Shown here: positions 45,961-59,565 of the stretch, one piece after another | Numbering within the stretch: position 1 is the first letter of the stretch | Layout of the letters: the number at the start of each line of letters is the position of its first letter | Source of the DNA: Sparassis latifolia | Lineage: Eukaryota; Basidiomycota; Agaricomycetes; Polyporales; Sparassidaceae | Assembly: GCA_018466975.1 (NCBI GenBank) | Contig: CM031554.1 | Coordinates: 248,001 to 312,000, forward strand | DNA: 64,000 bases | Direction: 5' to 3' | Program-made: the position numbers and the translations under genes | The notes under the pieces: generated by a model | Told to the model about the DNA's origin: nothing | Databases searched by the model: none | Seen by the model: the letters and a program-made list of their open reading frames with translations, nothing else

Positions 45961-46833
45961 TTAAATAACTTGAATGGACTTATGGTCTTTATTTAAGGAC
46001 ATAATGACAAAAAGGGCCACACCAGTGCCCGTGAAGCCTAGTACACCCTGAGCCTGTCGAGAGTTGGGAGTGAGTCAGTCGGTCAATCTGTTATTTCAGA
46101 TGAACTTAAGAATAAGCTATGAGCCAATGCACATCGTGGTAATCTGCCGATGAGTTGGCTAAGGTCAGAATGGGTGAATTCACGCACTATATCTACATGG
46201 CATAGACGCCAGCGCATAGCACTGAGACAGTTGTGAGAGTGTAAGGTGGCAAACTGTGCAAACACTCGAGACAACAAAGCATCAAAGTTGCCCCCAAATC
46301 TCATTCAACAAAAAAATGGGTTTAAACCAAAAGAAAATCGAGGCTAATAGAAGGATGGTCGGAGAGTCAGTCTGAGAGTCGGCCGGGAAAAAATGGAACA
46401 AAGAACCATGCGAACACAGACAGCTTCCGTGTGCATGTGCGAGAACACGAGTGAAAGCAACGACAGAAATGTTGATTATGCCTATGGGAAAGCACGGCAG
46501 CAAAGGAAGAGTCAAAGGGCTAACGGGCAGCGGATTTCGATGCCAGCATTGCAGGCATCTAATTGATCGGCTCTTGCAGAAACGAGGAGGATCGAAGTTG
46601 GTTTGGGCGATGGAATAGGAAATAGCTGCAGCCCGGATTTTGGTGCGGACGATGGACGCTGATGGGATTTGAACACGAACACGGCGAGGTCGGGAAGCAT
46701 TATCGATGGAAGGGGGAGATGGAAATAAGATGTAGTCGACTACCACCGTAAGAACTTGTTAAGAATGTGAGACAATTGGCAATGCTTGATTTTGAACATA
46801 CCGATAGGACATCTAGAATCCCCACGGATGATT
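45961..46833. other. Intergenic, nothing recognised
   Basis: A 154-codon minus-strand frame (46746-46282) shows no domain and is probably chance. Confidence 0.35.
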
Positions 46834-49087
46834 CTAAATCATGATATCCATGGTAAGCGACATCACGCCAGCCGCCGTCGGTCTTGTGGTGTGTCGAGCA
46901 CGGGGCTCTGATGGCTGAGAACCTGGCGACTGCTCCGGACCTGCATTAGACGTTCTGAACGAGGTCAGATCGCTCAAGAGATCATCCAGTTGATCCCTCT
47001 CCGATGGAATATACTCGTATGAGAGGAGATTCGCTGTCTTATACGTGGAGCATATCCTGGTCAGTGCGTCTATCAGACCGGCATCCCTGAATCCGGAATT
47101 TTGTCTGAGCAGCTGAGTGAACAATGAGCCAATAGTGAGGAGTCCATACGGCATGGGAGACTGAACAGGGCTTGATTGCCAGCGCCGGAAGAGATCAACC
47201 AGCATCTCCAGCACCTTGACTTGTAAAAATTCCATATCTGTCTTGGAGATGTGTCCGCAATTAATGCACATCAGCAATTGAATCATGGCACTGGCGAATT
47301 TCTCGTCATCACATTGAATGTCAGTCGTCTGAATATATGCCAACATGGTTCGCAGAGCTATGAATCTCCCTCATGTCAGTCAACATGTATGATGGAGAGC
47401 AGATTTACATACCATTATTACTGACCGTAGGTGTTGCTACACGCCACCGATGTATGTCAGAAGCCATTGACCACGCAAGTTGGCAAATCTCAGTTCTTGC
47501 ATGCGTAAAAAGTGCCACAAGGTTGTCATAGAATCTTTGACGCAAGGGTGAGTCAAGTATGCAGCTAGGAGCGCATCCGTGCAGGAACTCCAAACACGGT
47601 TCAATGAAGTCCCCCTTTCCTTTCCGAGGAGAATAGAAGAGGCGATGTAACGCATCACCCATTTTCGTGCGTGCCTCTGCACTTCTTGTGGCCTCCGAAT
47701 CACGTCCTTGTTCCTCGTATCTGCCTTCGTCTTCCTTCCTCACCATGAAGTCAAGTACCAGCCTAGACACCCCCCGCATGCGCTTTGGACATTTCATCCA
47801 GCATCCCCTACTCAGTTTTCGCCAAGGCCAATAATTGATAATATGGGACAAGGTAGGGCCCGCCGCTTCCACCTCAATACTTCCAAGGCAAGGCCTGATG
47901 ACGTCCTGAAGGAAGGAGTCGTCATTGAAGGTACGGTCTGCCGAAATAAGCATGCGTCCATCGAGACCCTGGCTCTGAAGATCCACAATGTCCCTCTCTC
48001 TGTCTCTCCAATTGTAGGAACGTTGTTCCCCACTCGCCAGGCGAACATCAATGTAGAGATTGCGCCACGGATTTTTGAATTGCATGGAAGAGTAGGAATT
48101 AAACCACTTCAGAACCAGATCTCTCCCGAACTGGACAACAACGAAGACGGCAAGTGCTTGTGGCGACTGGTAGGAACAGTCGGCTGCGACAGTAGGAAGG
48201 ATGGTGGTCACCAAATGGAAGATACCCAGCATAGCTACAAAGAATGTAGCAATGATGGCGACCGTGCTATGCAATGTCCACAGAAGCTCCAACAAACCGG
48301 CCAAGAATAGAATCAGGGCTCCTTGCAAGAGCACAGGCAGCACCATGATAATCCTGCCAACATGCCATTTTGATAAACCGTCATCTCGCAACTGCCTAGT
48401 CCGCGCGGTTTGCCTGGAGATGCTCACAAGTCCATTGGTATATTCACGGAGCCATTGTTTGATCAGGATGCTAATAGACGCAGCACAAAGAGTGCATATC
48501 AGGCTAGAGAACCATAGTGCATTGATACGAATAGAGGACGATGATACCGGTTGGGCCTGGAGACTGGCAACGGCGACCGCGGATAAGGGAGCCTGGGTGG
48601 AGTTCACGTTCATAGCATTGACGGAGAAGCTGTCCAGCTGGAGAGATATCTGCGAGAGTAGCTGAACAGTAGCATCAGGAGGTGGGCTGGGTTGCAGCCA
48701 TGTATACGACGTGACATTGAATGCAGTGAGCACCGCAGAGTACAGGCCGGCCTGAGCTGACCATCAGTCCCACTGACAGCAGTGGCATTTACGGTGGAAC
48801 AACATAGCGGAACGTACTCACAAATACAAGTAACGTATCAATTTCCTCTTTCCAAGCTTTGATAGAGTGTTCATCGTGTTCCGCCAGACTCTTTGCGCAT
48901 TTCTCCCAAGCGTCGGCGACTTCTCTGTTACTGTATATTCCGTCATGCTCGATATTCTGTTGAATGAACGTGTGTTCAGAAATCAAGATAAGGTATCGGT
49001 TAATCTGATCTGATCAATGAGCGTATATGAACTAACCTCTCCCTTCACCTCGAAAGTCCTTGTTTGCTCAGCAGTATCCAACGACAT
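46834..49087 (-). CDS. DUF6535 membrane protein 3
   Basis: Exons 49087-49037, 48956-48822, 48751-47413 and 47357-46834 give 682 residues, frame intact. Signature segments: AWKEEIDTLLVFAGLYSAVLTAFNV, INALWFSSLICTLCAASISILIKQWL, IIMVLPVLLQGALILFLAGLLELLW and FFVAMLGIFHLVTTILP. The first intron uses a GTTAGT donor. It has a charged insert (RKEDEGRYEEQGRDSEATRSA) in the C-terminal part that its paralogues lack. Function unknown. Confidence 0.85.
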
Positions 49088-52000
49088 GTTTGGTGGGCGA
49101 TCGGGGCGGTGAGTGAGGTCCAGGGGAGAACTCACTGCTATACCTCTCACATTTATCATCGGACCAACATCCACATGACACCACCTCTAGTGCGGTGCGC
49201 GCTTCCATCAATTCCGAACAACAGCATAAGCCTAGAAGTCTGGAAAGTTCCACTCTGATGCCTAAATGAACAAAAATGTCGCAGGCCACAAAACTGGAGG
49301 AGGCTCGATGACCACATTTGACGCGATACGCAGTGATTTCCCGCAGTTGTCGGCCTGCATTCGAGTCTCAGACCTAGTCGACCACGACCACTCATTAGAC
49401 GGAATCAATCGGACCTGGTCATACAAGGCGCCGTCGACGGCGGTGCATCATCGCTCATATCGCTGATGTAGTGTCGCGGTCTGGCGATTAGCAAAAATAC
49501 GCTATCGCGGTATGATGAACGCACCGATGGAATTGCAGCGCGCTTCTGAAAGATCGAACTACCAATACGACGGAAGGCCGAGGAGATACAGAGGCACTTT
49601 CGGCAGCACAGGAACACCCCAGTCCACGATAAGTATAGCCAATGGCTCGACATGCAGATGTGGCGGCGATAGGTCAGTGCTATTGAGTTTTCAACTGTGA
49701 CCGACAGATCTGGCAGGTGACAACCTTGCTGACGAAGATGATGGTGAGGAAGATATGGCGGAGAATACAAATGATCAGCATGTGTTGGAACAGTATGGGG
49801 ACAAGCGCGACGCGGAGCGTATGAAGGAACGATTTGAGATTGATGATAGCGCCGCAGAGACACAGAAGCCATCCCTTGGAATTAAATCGCGAGGGCGGAT
49901 AGTCGACCGAGATATCCGGGGCTGCCACTGCATGCATGTTAGCGCCCGTTGAATGCCATCGATAGGACCTACAACAGTGGGCGCTAATCCTTCGCGGTTG
50001 CCGTCGGCCAAGACACCCATCCAACACCATATGAAGGGCTGCTCAGTCCTCCGATAATCTTCCGTTACACGTTGCATTGTAGACTCACGGTCTATACTGA
50101 ACTCCAAAGCAGGAGCACTGGGATATCGACAAGGTCTTCCTTGGCTTGTCCCTTCCTCCACACATGGAAGATATGTTTCCCGAGCATTGAGTAGCCATCA
50201 AGGATCCTCAGAACTGGCATGGTCTTGTTCAGCGTAAAAATTGTTCTGTATCCTCTCATACACTTACAGCTAGGTAAGACAACACCCATCCAGTGGATGA
50301 CCGAGAGCGAATCAGGACGCGACGAGACAACTTGCAGGGTTGCAATGGTTAAGCGAGGCGGCCGGCCCATCATTATTTGCACCAACCTCCACAGTGGAGA
50401 TAGCGTAAAATTTGAGGTATTCGGCTCGGTGGACTGCTTTGCCAAGAAAACATGAGCGGAATGGACACCTCCCTCATCGCCATCTTTTTTGAGTTCGTTG
50501 ACATGACAACGTGCACGGTGCAACAGCGTATGTCTGTAAGTTACCGAAGTCAGGCGTCCATGTATACTTGAAATTTTGCGCCCACGCTCCTCCCACCGGC
50601 GTCTCCGAGCCGCACGAACATTCAGGATGGGACAGTCCATTCCAGGGCGATAGAATATTGAACACGTTAAACGCGGGGTATAGTGGCAATGGGTACAGGA
50701 GGCTGAGATGGTCCACGTTGCTCTAGATGGCTGAAAAACAAGAATTTGGTCTGATTATTTGTACTTGATAAGGGACGCAGAATCGAGAGCGGAACGACAC
50801 TCGGCTCCTCTGTATCTCGAGAGGCCTGCGAACGAGGACAAGGCCACATAGCAAACAGCTGTATGTGCTTGACATAATGGACGATCACCCAGGGCATCCA
50901 CGAATCTACACAGCAAGGGAGTGCGGAAAACTGGTGAGATCGAGAGCAAGCAACTGTAAAAGTTATCTCTGACGCACTGTCTAATCTTATGGTGCAGAAA
51001 AGCACCCGCTTCTCTTATGAAACTCTGTAGTATATAGCACGCATTAGCGTCGATAATTACATGCTGCAGCAGCTACAGTTCTTCGTGTCTTCTGCCGCAT
51101 GTCAGGACATCTGGAGAAAAGAGGACAAAAAAAGTAGTATGTGACTAGAAGCAATGATATAGAGGAGGGCAAGGCTTTACATAAATAAGCTACGGAGGTT
51201 TTGAGAGGGCAGTTCGACGTGACTTATGCTTTGTGACATGTCGCGAACGTGACAAGACGCGTCATAGCATCATGCTGCGACGAATCAACTTCAGTATAAG
51301 TACCTGCTCCAACATAGCCTGCTATCATCTCTAATGCATCTAATGCCCCTTACCTGACCATGATTCGCCAATGCAGTATAAGTCTGAGTTGGGCAGGGAC
51401 AAGCATTCAGTCCTACTGTCGATTTCAGATCAGGAAGGAATTCTTTGTTCACTGGTGAGCTTGAACGGAGACGGTGAGAACGGCAATTTGTCGGCATTAG
51501 TAGTGTTTGTTTCGCTGTGGTTAACCTAGGGCTGCACAAGTTGCACGACCTGTCGAGATGGCGCCAAGTTCGGCCATTAGTCCAAGTCTGTTTCCTTTTT
51601 TTTCCCTGGGTCCCTTGATCTATGCTGAATTCCCTGTGCGGTAAGAACCTCTTTGATGTGTTTGTACGTTGTCCTGACTTCGCGCGGGTCGCAATCAGAG
51701 TCGTTCCGTTCCAGGCTCAAGATCACTTCCAAACACTCCTCCACTCCACTTCTTCTTCGTCCTCAAGTATGTGACTGGTACACCACACAAGGCATACATC
51801 AAATGACTCATTTTCTCATGCAATGTCTACCCGGCGCAGCCTCCACGGGCCGTACCTACGACCTCTAGGTCTCGTATCCCTTCGACGCCATGGTCTTCGC
51901 GGTTCTCGAGGGAACGCCGGAGAAATATTTCGTTGCACATACACGTCACGAGGGTAGTCGTCTTCGACGCTCGACAGCCCATCGTTCCGCATATGGCCAT

Positions 52001-52195
52001 GTGATCAAGAGAGAAGTGGGATGGAGGACCATACGTCCACCAATGGATGCATTCTGTGGCGCTTGCGGGACGCCGCCTGTGTCTACGACAGGGATGCATC
52101 GAGAATGCATTTAACGCGTCAGTAAAGACGTAGCCTAACTGCAGGTCACTCAACCCGGTGGCTTGTTTGTGGGAAGTGTGCTAGTGGCCGACGAG
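49088..52195. other. Long region without a supported gene
   Basis: Minus-strand stretches at about 50716-50474 (NILSPWNGLSHPECSCGSET) and 50330-50110 (RILDGYSMLGKHIFHVWRKG) read like protein but do not assemble into a gene I recognise. A hydrophobic frame at 50030-49680 may belong with them. 50760-52195 shows nothing convincing; the last 50 bases are the 5' flank of the carboxylesterase gene. Confidence 0.3.
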
Positions 52196-54500
52196 ATGGC
52201 CTTCTTCGGACTGGCGTATGCACTCCTGGCTGCAATGCCCTTCGTGACGTCGTTTACTATCCCATCGCCCTTGTCGATCAACAGCGATATCACGCAGCTG
52301 TACTACAACGATCTCGACCGTAAGTTCTTCCTCTAGCCTGTGAAGATGCATTGTACTCAATTTTCAACGTACCAGAGTACACCGCCAGCGAGCATAGGAG
52401 TATACTCCTGCTTTCTCCTCAGCTGCGCTCGGACGCAGCGAAAGCTTGCGCCGTGCTTGGCGAGACGCTGCTGCCGGTGAACGAGACATTCTTCCTGATG
52501 GAAATGGTGCATTCCCTACAATACCAGATCTATAAGGGTGCATACGGCGAGGATCAGTTGTTCTGGATCGGCACTAGCGATGCTTGCGAGATTGTCAATT
52601 CCGTCGGTTTGGTAGGCGAAGCGGAATGCAACCTGGAGTTGCCTGTGCTCTGTAGTCAGAGCTCGGGTTTTGGTGCATCACCTGAGCCCACCAACTCCAT
52701 TATTGTCACATCGGGCAACTTGTCGATCACTGGGTATGTTGTTAAACTGCCATCACGGGGATTAAACTGAGCGCACTCGTATCGTCAGATACCGAGATCA
52801 GCTGTCGTTCCGATTCCAAGGAATACCATACGCAAATCCACCTGAGCGCTTCACATACCCTACATTCTACTCCGGCTCACCAGATCTGAACGCGACTGCG
52901 TTTGGTCCTGAGTGTGTGCAGGTCGGCGTCCTTAACAGCAGCGAGGATTGCCTATTCCTCAATATCTGGACTCCATTTATACCGTTGGACGCCTCGACCG
53001 TGACGAAGGAGCAACTCAAACCGGTCTTCTTCTGGATACACGGCGGGGCCTTCACAAGCGGGACCGGCTCTGATCCAACATACGCGGGGAGTAACATGGT
53101 GTCCCGTGGTGACGTCGTGGTGGTGACTATCAATTACCGCCTGTCCACCCTCGGCTTCCTGGCGCTCGACGATGGGATGACCAACGGAAACTTCGGCATC
53201 GCAGATCAGATCACCGCCCTAGATTGGGTACTCGAGTATATCACAGCATTCGGCGGTGACCCCAACCGTATCACCATCGCTGGCCAATCTGCTGGCGCAG
53301 CGTCCGTCCGCGCACTGCTTGCTTCCCCGCGGGCAATCGGAAAATATGCTGCAGCGATACCGATGAGCAACCTGGCCGGTATTGACTATGCGGCGCCGTA
53401 CTCGTTCTACTACACCATTCCCGACGAAGTTGACATGGTTGTGGAGCCGATCCTGGAGAAGACAGGCTGCAGCCTGACCGATGCGCTTGAATGCTTGCGA
53501 GGATACAATGCGTACGACCTTGTTAGTTTGGAGCATGTGGCGAGGTCATTCTCGCGTCTTTTTCTACTTCGTTGGCTGAACGCTTGGGTCGCTCAGTTAC
53601 CTCGTTATTGACGGTACCTATGTGGTCTATCCTGAGCTCCCATTGAACGGGTCGGGAACCGTTGCCAACGTCCACACCATGATGGGATACATGCGCGATG
53701 ATGGTGAGCCTTGCTTTCAGACTTTGCAGCGTAGTCAACTCACTCGGCGAAATTTCAGGCGCAGCTTTTATCGGCTATCCCGTATGCTCCTCCTTAGATC
53801 GCAAGAGACATCTGCTTACGTCCTCCCCCTAGACCAGCGACAACTTGACAGCTGGCCTTATCGCTCAGTCGCTGCCCACTACCGTGGTTAATAACTCGCT
53901 CTTCCCGCCCGTCACTGGCCCCAACGCTACCCTCGATGTGTTCAACATCACCGCACGAGTTGGAACGGATGTCGAGTTCCGTTGTCTTGATCAGGCGACC
54001 GCATGGTCCGGCCTGCAGCATGATCTCTTCCAAAGCGTGTGGTTCTACGAATTTAACCGCAGCTACCAGCTTGCGACATTCGAGCCGAACTACCCTGTTT
54101 GTGATGCACCCGCTGACGCAACCCATCCAGATGGAGATCCCTCGCAGGAGTATTTCAAGTGAGTTAACTCCTCTTCTCGTACTTCCGATTGGTCCGACAT
54201 ACTTGCAGATGCCACGCCGGGGAGCTGTACTACGTCTTCGCGACTTTGCCCAATAGTCTGCCATATCGCGACGCGGAGGACCTGCTGTTCATGCAGACTA
54301 TACTAGACGCGTGGACAGCATTCACCCGCACGTACAATCCGAACCCCGACCCGCTCTACCTGGCGGTTCGTGGGTACTGGACCTCCCTCAAACGGCTTGC
54401 ACAGGAGAGCCCTTGGCTACCTGTCACGAACGAGACACTCAGGACCACGCCGTTGAGGATGCTCCAGTGGCCGAGCTACATGACGGAGTTCGCGGAGTAG
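52196..54500 (+). CDS. Secreted type B carboxylesterase
   Basis: Seven exons: 52196-52319, 52376-52733, 52789-53544, 53597-53703, 53759-53781, 53833-54158 and 54209-54500 (661 residues). Signal peptide MAFFGLAYALLAAMPFVTSF. A Cys-containing N-terminal extension of about 120 residues precedes the esterase fold, which starts at GYRDQLSFRFQGIPYANPP. Landmarks: EDCLFLNIWTP, oxyanion-hole FFWIHGGAFTSG, nucleophile elbow GQSAG (Ser328; the family more often has GESAG), acid region GYMRDDGAAFIG, and the His region CHAGELYYVF. The fold hydrolyses carboxylic esters such as lipids, xenobiotics or wall esters. The third intron has an unusual GTCATT donor and exon 5 has only 23 bases, but all joins preserve the frame. 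Confidence 0.9.
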
Positions 54501-54804
54501 GCCCAGTGTAGGTTCTTAGGATACCCGCTGGACTACTTTGGGTGATGTGACGACTCGATTGATTGTGTAGTCAATACCACGGATCCGAAGCAGGAGTGGT
54601 TGTTCTCGGCGATGGCAGATCATTACTGACATGTGGTGGAACAAGCACTGGCTCTGCGGCTCCGTGCTGACAACCAGCAATGGTTATTTGAGGGAAGGGC
54701 ACGATCAAGCGAGATAAATAATGTATTTGGCGCCATATGTCAAGCCCAGTGGAAATCCATCGAACTGAAGACTTCGCAAGGGGCATCTTCAGAAGACTGC
54801 ATCA

Positions 54805-57011
54805 CTATGGACCGGGCAACTCAGCGAGCATGTACCAGTTCAGAATGGCGTCCAGGTCAAGTAAGAGGTTGACCAATTTCTCCTTCGCCTGCCTTTCCGC
54901 CTCGTTCGAAAATACATTCGCCGTCCCGTACGCCGAGAACATCCTGACTATCACTTCTATCAAGCCAATTTCCACGTGTCCAGTATTGCGCCTAGCGAAT
55001 TGAACGAAGGAAGTACCGATACCGAGAAGGACGTAAGAGGGATGATCCACGAGCGGAACCATTTCCCACAAGCAGAAGAAATCGCGCAAAGGTTTCTGCA
55101 CGTCCGCTTGCACGGCGTTCAGGTCGACGTCAGATAGGCAGTTGGAAGCGGCACAGTCCAGTAATAGGTCCGTCGCAACCAAAGATCTCCATTTGTCGCC
55201 TTTGACTTCTGAGAATTCTAGGTACGACGCCATAGCTTGTAGACCTGACATGCTTCAGTTTCATTAGCTGATTATGCATATCCATTCCACGTACCACTGC
55301 TGCTCAACGTTACTTTGTTCAGCTCAGGGGCGACTCGAAAGGAAAAGGCGGTGATGTCAAAAGCAAGATAACGTATCTCGTTCCACTCGTTGCAAAGCAA
55401 GCTAACTCCAACATCAAAGAGTTGCTGCCACTGGGTCGAGCTCGAAGGACTCGTCCACCGCATGTTTGTAGACAGGAACCGCAGCAGCGGTAGGACAGTA
55501 GAATTGTGTAACCGATGCGGTTCAACCATCATAATGATGTCGAGCGCAATATTAATGAGAGCGGCTCCTGAACGATCGACCTTGATTCCGTGCTGCAGGG
55601 CAGAAACTTGCCAGGGGTGTTTGCTGCAATGATCCACAATGCGGTGAAAGCATTGAGTCGCTCCCTCAACCTTCATGCCTGTCAGGCAGCGCCTAACCAC
55701 AGTCTCGAGGAACGCGTTATCCGTGAATGTAAGGTCGGCAGCTATGAGCATGCGCGTATCAAGCATCTCACCATTGGAATCCACAATCATCCTCTCTCTT
55801 TCTCTCCAATTATATAACCTCTTCTCGGCAACGACCATGTTAAGCCAGTTGTCGATGTAATGGATATATCTGCGGACAGAGAGTGCAAATTTTCTGCGGG
55901 CGGTCCAAAGACCACGGTCTTGCCAATGAAATGCTACTGGTAGATCGTCGCCGCAACAGTTCATGACGTAATTCCAGCTTCGTCTGCATATTTTGCCAAT
56001 GGCCAATCTAGAGAGCTTTACGAGAATGATGAAACCCAGAGCCTGAGGAGACTGATATGGACAGTCCGGTACAGATGCAGGGAGGACAGTGGTCACCAAC
56101 TGGAACAAGCCGAGGATTGCTACAAAGACCGCTGCAACAATGGAGACAGTGTGATTTAACGTCCAGAGGAGTTCCAGCAGACCGGCGAAGAATAGCACGA
56201 GTGCTATCTGCAAGAGCGTGGGGAGCACCATGATGATGGTCGGGACGTGCCAATTTTCCAAACAATCGCTACGGAACTGCCTTGTCCTAGCGGCACTCCG
56301 AGAGACACTAGCGAGTCCACTGGTGTATTGATTGAGCCATTGTTTGACGACAATGCTAACCGACGCAGTAGAGAGACTGCATACCAGACTGGAGAACCAG
56401 AGCGCATTGATATGCACAGATGATGATAAGACTGGTTGGGCTTGCAGGGTGGCAATAACTGCATGCGTTGGAGTGGACTGTGTCGAGTTGATGACGCCCG
56501 CGTTGACCGAGAAACTATTAAGTTGGGTGGATATAAGTGCAAGTAGTTGCACGGCTGTATCGGAACTTGGGTTTGACTGTAACGACGTGTATGACTGGAC
56601 ATTGAACGCAGTAAGAACCGCAGAGAAGAGACCCGCCTGTAAATTTATCTGTCAGTCTCTCGTTGCAGCACCAGACACGTCATGCAATGCTGTTGACGCT
56701 CAAGGCAGCGGAACGGCAGTAGGTTACTCACGAACACGAGTAGTGTATCGATCTCTTCTTTCCAAGCCTTTACTCTTTCTTCATCATGATCTTTCATGCG
56801 TTTCGCGCACTCTTCCCATGACTTTTCGTAACTGTCTGTTGTCGAAACATTCCGCAATTTGACCTACCGAAAATAATAATTGCACAAATCCGATAAGAAT
56901 GATCGTCAGCCCATACAGGTGAAGCGCGAGAAGTGCATACGAGCAAACCTCCCCCTCAACCTGAGACTCTTGAGATATTGCTGTCACTGCTTCCGAATCT
57001 AACGATGTCAT
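54805..57011 (-). CDS. DUF6535 membrane protein 4
   Basis: Exons 57011-56949, 56863-56732, 56636-55295 and 55244-54805 give 658 residues, frame intact. DUF6535 landmarks: AWKEEIDTLLVFAGLFSAVLTAFNV, INALWFSSLVCSLSTASVSIVVKQWL, IIMVLPTLLQIALVLFFAGLLELLW and FVAILGLFQLVTTVLP. The first intron has a GTTTGC donor. Its last exon is about 90-110 bases shorter than in the other three and lacks the Ser/Pro tail. It converges with the carboxylesterase gene, leaving about 300 bases between stops. Confidence 0.85.
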
Positions 57012-58301
57012 GACCTCATCCGAGTTGTCTGTGCCCGCAGATACTTAGCAACGCGAGTGGGTGATGTAGCTCAATAGAAAGGACGCACTGCTGTCAACTT
57101 GAAATCCCTCGTCTAATGAATGTTTCCAGTGAGAAAGCAGACGCCCGAAATCGACTCTGAACTACAGCGATGAAGCAGGAAAAGTAAAACGTCGACTAGT
57201 GCTCGAGCAAACAAAAGCATCAACAAATTTATGGCGTCTATCCGAGCTTGCCGGGAGAACGGCAGTTTGCGCCGCACAGGCCGCGCCATCTCATGTTCAC
57301 CATAAGCTGGTCACAGGCGACACCCGACGAAGAGACTGCAGGCCAGTCACATTGTGTGGTTTGCGGAATGTGTCAGTGTCAAATTGTGATTCCACGGTGA
57401 CAGCACTTTGACATGGATCGACGCACACGATCTGTCAGATCTCTATCTCACGAGTACGTTGGTGAGGACGGGAGTCCAAGCGGAGGATCATAAGACCTCT
57501 TGCTCTCATCCCTAGGCTCATACTTCAACTCGAAAATGCATCCTTCGCGGAGGTCAGCCGGCTTCGAGCATCAAACAGGGAGCGCCTAACGGAGAAATTC
57601 CACGTACGAGCGATGTTAGTTCAAGGTTCGGATAGAATTTACTTGACCGACACCTAGGTGGATCTGAGCTGGAAAGACACAGATTTCGTGTAAGTATATA
57701 AGTGCCTACAGCTGGTTCAGAGCAAGCTCCGAATCCATATGATGGAGTTTATACGTCAAGTAAGTAATATCATGATTTTCACTCATAAATAATTGTCCTG
57801 AATCTCACTCACAAATCTGAATGGAACCGTCAACCATAGTTACAGTATAAGAAGAGAAGGTGTGAGAGAACGCAAGAGACGGACGAGACAAAGCGCAACT
57901 TCTCGAATGTAGTTTTTTTATTCCGTCCACGAGGTCTTCTCTGTACCATAAGCACGTGGCGGTAACTTGCGGAAATTGTCAGTGAAAAGATAGGTGAAAG
58001 AAAGAAAGACGTTTGAAAAGATGAACGTACGGAATATCATGGCCGCAGTCGTAGTGTAGAAATGGAGTTGATGGCGGAACAAGCTAGGTTTCAGAGTAAG
58101 CATTGGCGCCGCAATGGAACGGCGTTGGACTCGGTTATTTTCAGGATCCTAGGATGAGAGAAAAACAATGAGTGTTCAATGTAGGGCAAATCAAACTCAG
58201 AAAACTGACGAGCACGCACAAGCACAGTTGCGAGGTACCAGAGTTCGAATTACGTATCGGAAAATAGAATGGCTTTAGTCCGTAGAGTTGCCAATGTCCT
58301 T
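57012..58301. other. Intergenic, nothing recognised
   Basis: No coding frame, repeat or RNA gene recognised. Confidence 0.4.
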
Positions 58302-59050
58302 TCATTTCTGACTGACTGCAGTCTCTCCAAGATCTGCGACAGATGAAATGGTGTACTCCGCTACCGGGGATAGCTGTGCCCGACTCAGTACCATAAGCTC
58401 TTGCAAAAGTCGGCTCAGAGTCTCGTACGAATCTGTGGTGGGCGTCCTCATTGTCACGTCCGACGACAATACTTCGATCAGTTTTCCCATCACACCGTTG
58501 TCAATGAACTGCGCGTCCCGCCGCCAGGCGAGACAAAGAACGGCAGGAACCATCCGTAGTAGCGAGAACACGAGATTCAAAGGGCTGACTTTTCTCCCCA
58601 GGGACCGACCGAAAAATCTCGAAACCAGCTTGACACACGGAAGAGTTCAGGTTGCACAGCTAACAGGCCTTTGTGACGCGCCCGAAGACCGCGCCGCCGA
58701 ACAGAAACGCGTAGCCTCCAGAATTCTACGAGGGCATCTTGGTTGAAGCTATACTCAATGTACCGCGCAATAGCGCTCAGGCCTTCAAAACATCAAACAT
58801 CAGGATCTCGCCATTGCGTGCATATTGGATTCATGCACCCCCACTGCTGACCTTTATATTCGTCGTTGTGGATAGAGTGATCGGGCTTCTAATTCCGTTC
58901 CTCCTATCGTAGAGCAGATTGACTATGACGTCATGTATTCGCTGCAACTTGTCCTGATGAATTTTCCGAAGAGAAGATGGACAAGACGCGGAGCAACGGC
59001 TGGGCAGAGTCTCCCGAGAAAGTGACACCCCTTCTTTTCACGATCACGTC
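58302..59050 (-). pseudogene. DUF6535 C-terminal remnant
   Basis: Minus-strand segments match the last two exons of the intact genes: KLQRIHDVIVNLLYDRRNGI (compare TLQRLHDVMVTLL), GLSAIARYIEYSFNQDALV (compare GLRAIARYIRYHLDN) at the same exon boundary, then in another frame FIDNGVMGKLIEVLSS and a final tail. The membrane-domain exons are absent and frameshifts or stops break the rest, so it is a 5'-truncated dead copy. Confidence 0.65.
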
Positions 59051-59565
59051 GTACGGTGCACGAGCTGTATCAGGTCTGTTTTTGGAAGTGAAGCCTTTTC
59101 GCCCACGTGAGTTTCAGTAACAGTGTGACTCACGCTCACCGCCTAACCGGGCGCTCTCCGGGCTCATCGGCGATTTCGTGGCGGCGCTCATTGTGGCGGG
59201 TTGCGTCGGCGACGCTGGACGCGTTGAGCGCGAAGTCGGGAATGGCAAATTTAAGAAAAATATTCTTTGTAGATACCTTTGGATCTTAGTACATAGTTGG
59301 AGTTGAGCATAAATTAAATATTCAGTTCATTAAAGTCCAAACCAAGGAATAGTCACAGCATGCCTCTTTTTAGACTAGGTTCAGATGAGGCCGTTGTAGG
59401 AGTATAAAAAGAAGCATTTCACACCGATAAATGGACAAAGATTGATATTGCGCGGCGACAGGTAGGTGACCAGCATTGTGCTCAGCCACCACTAGGAAAG
59501 TCGGCCAAATTAATACTTACTGTGCATTTTCCCGAGGCTCTACAGGGCTTCACAAATGCTAAATT
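59051..59565. other. Intergenic, nothing recognised
   Basis: Flank of the copia-type element; no gene seen. Confidence 0.4.

Noticed and set aside
46282..46746. 154-codon minus-strand frame as a membrane protein
   Set aside because: No domain, no paralogue in the window, biased composition; probably chance.
47708..48310. 200-codon plus-strand frame
   Set aside because: Antisense to DUF6535 gene 3.
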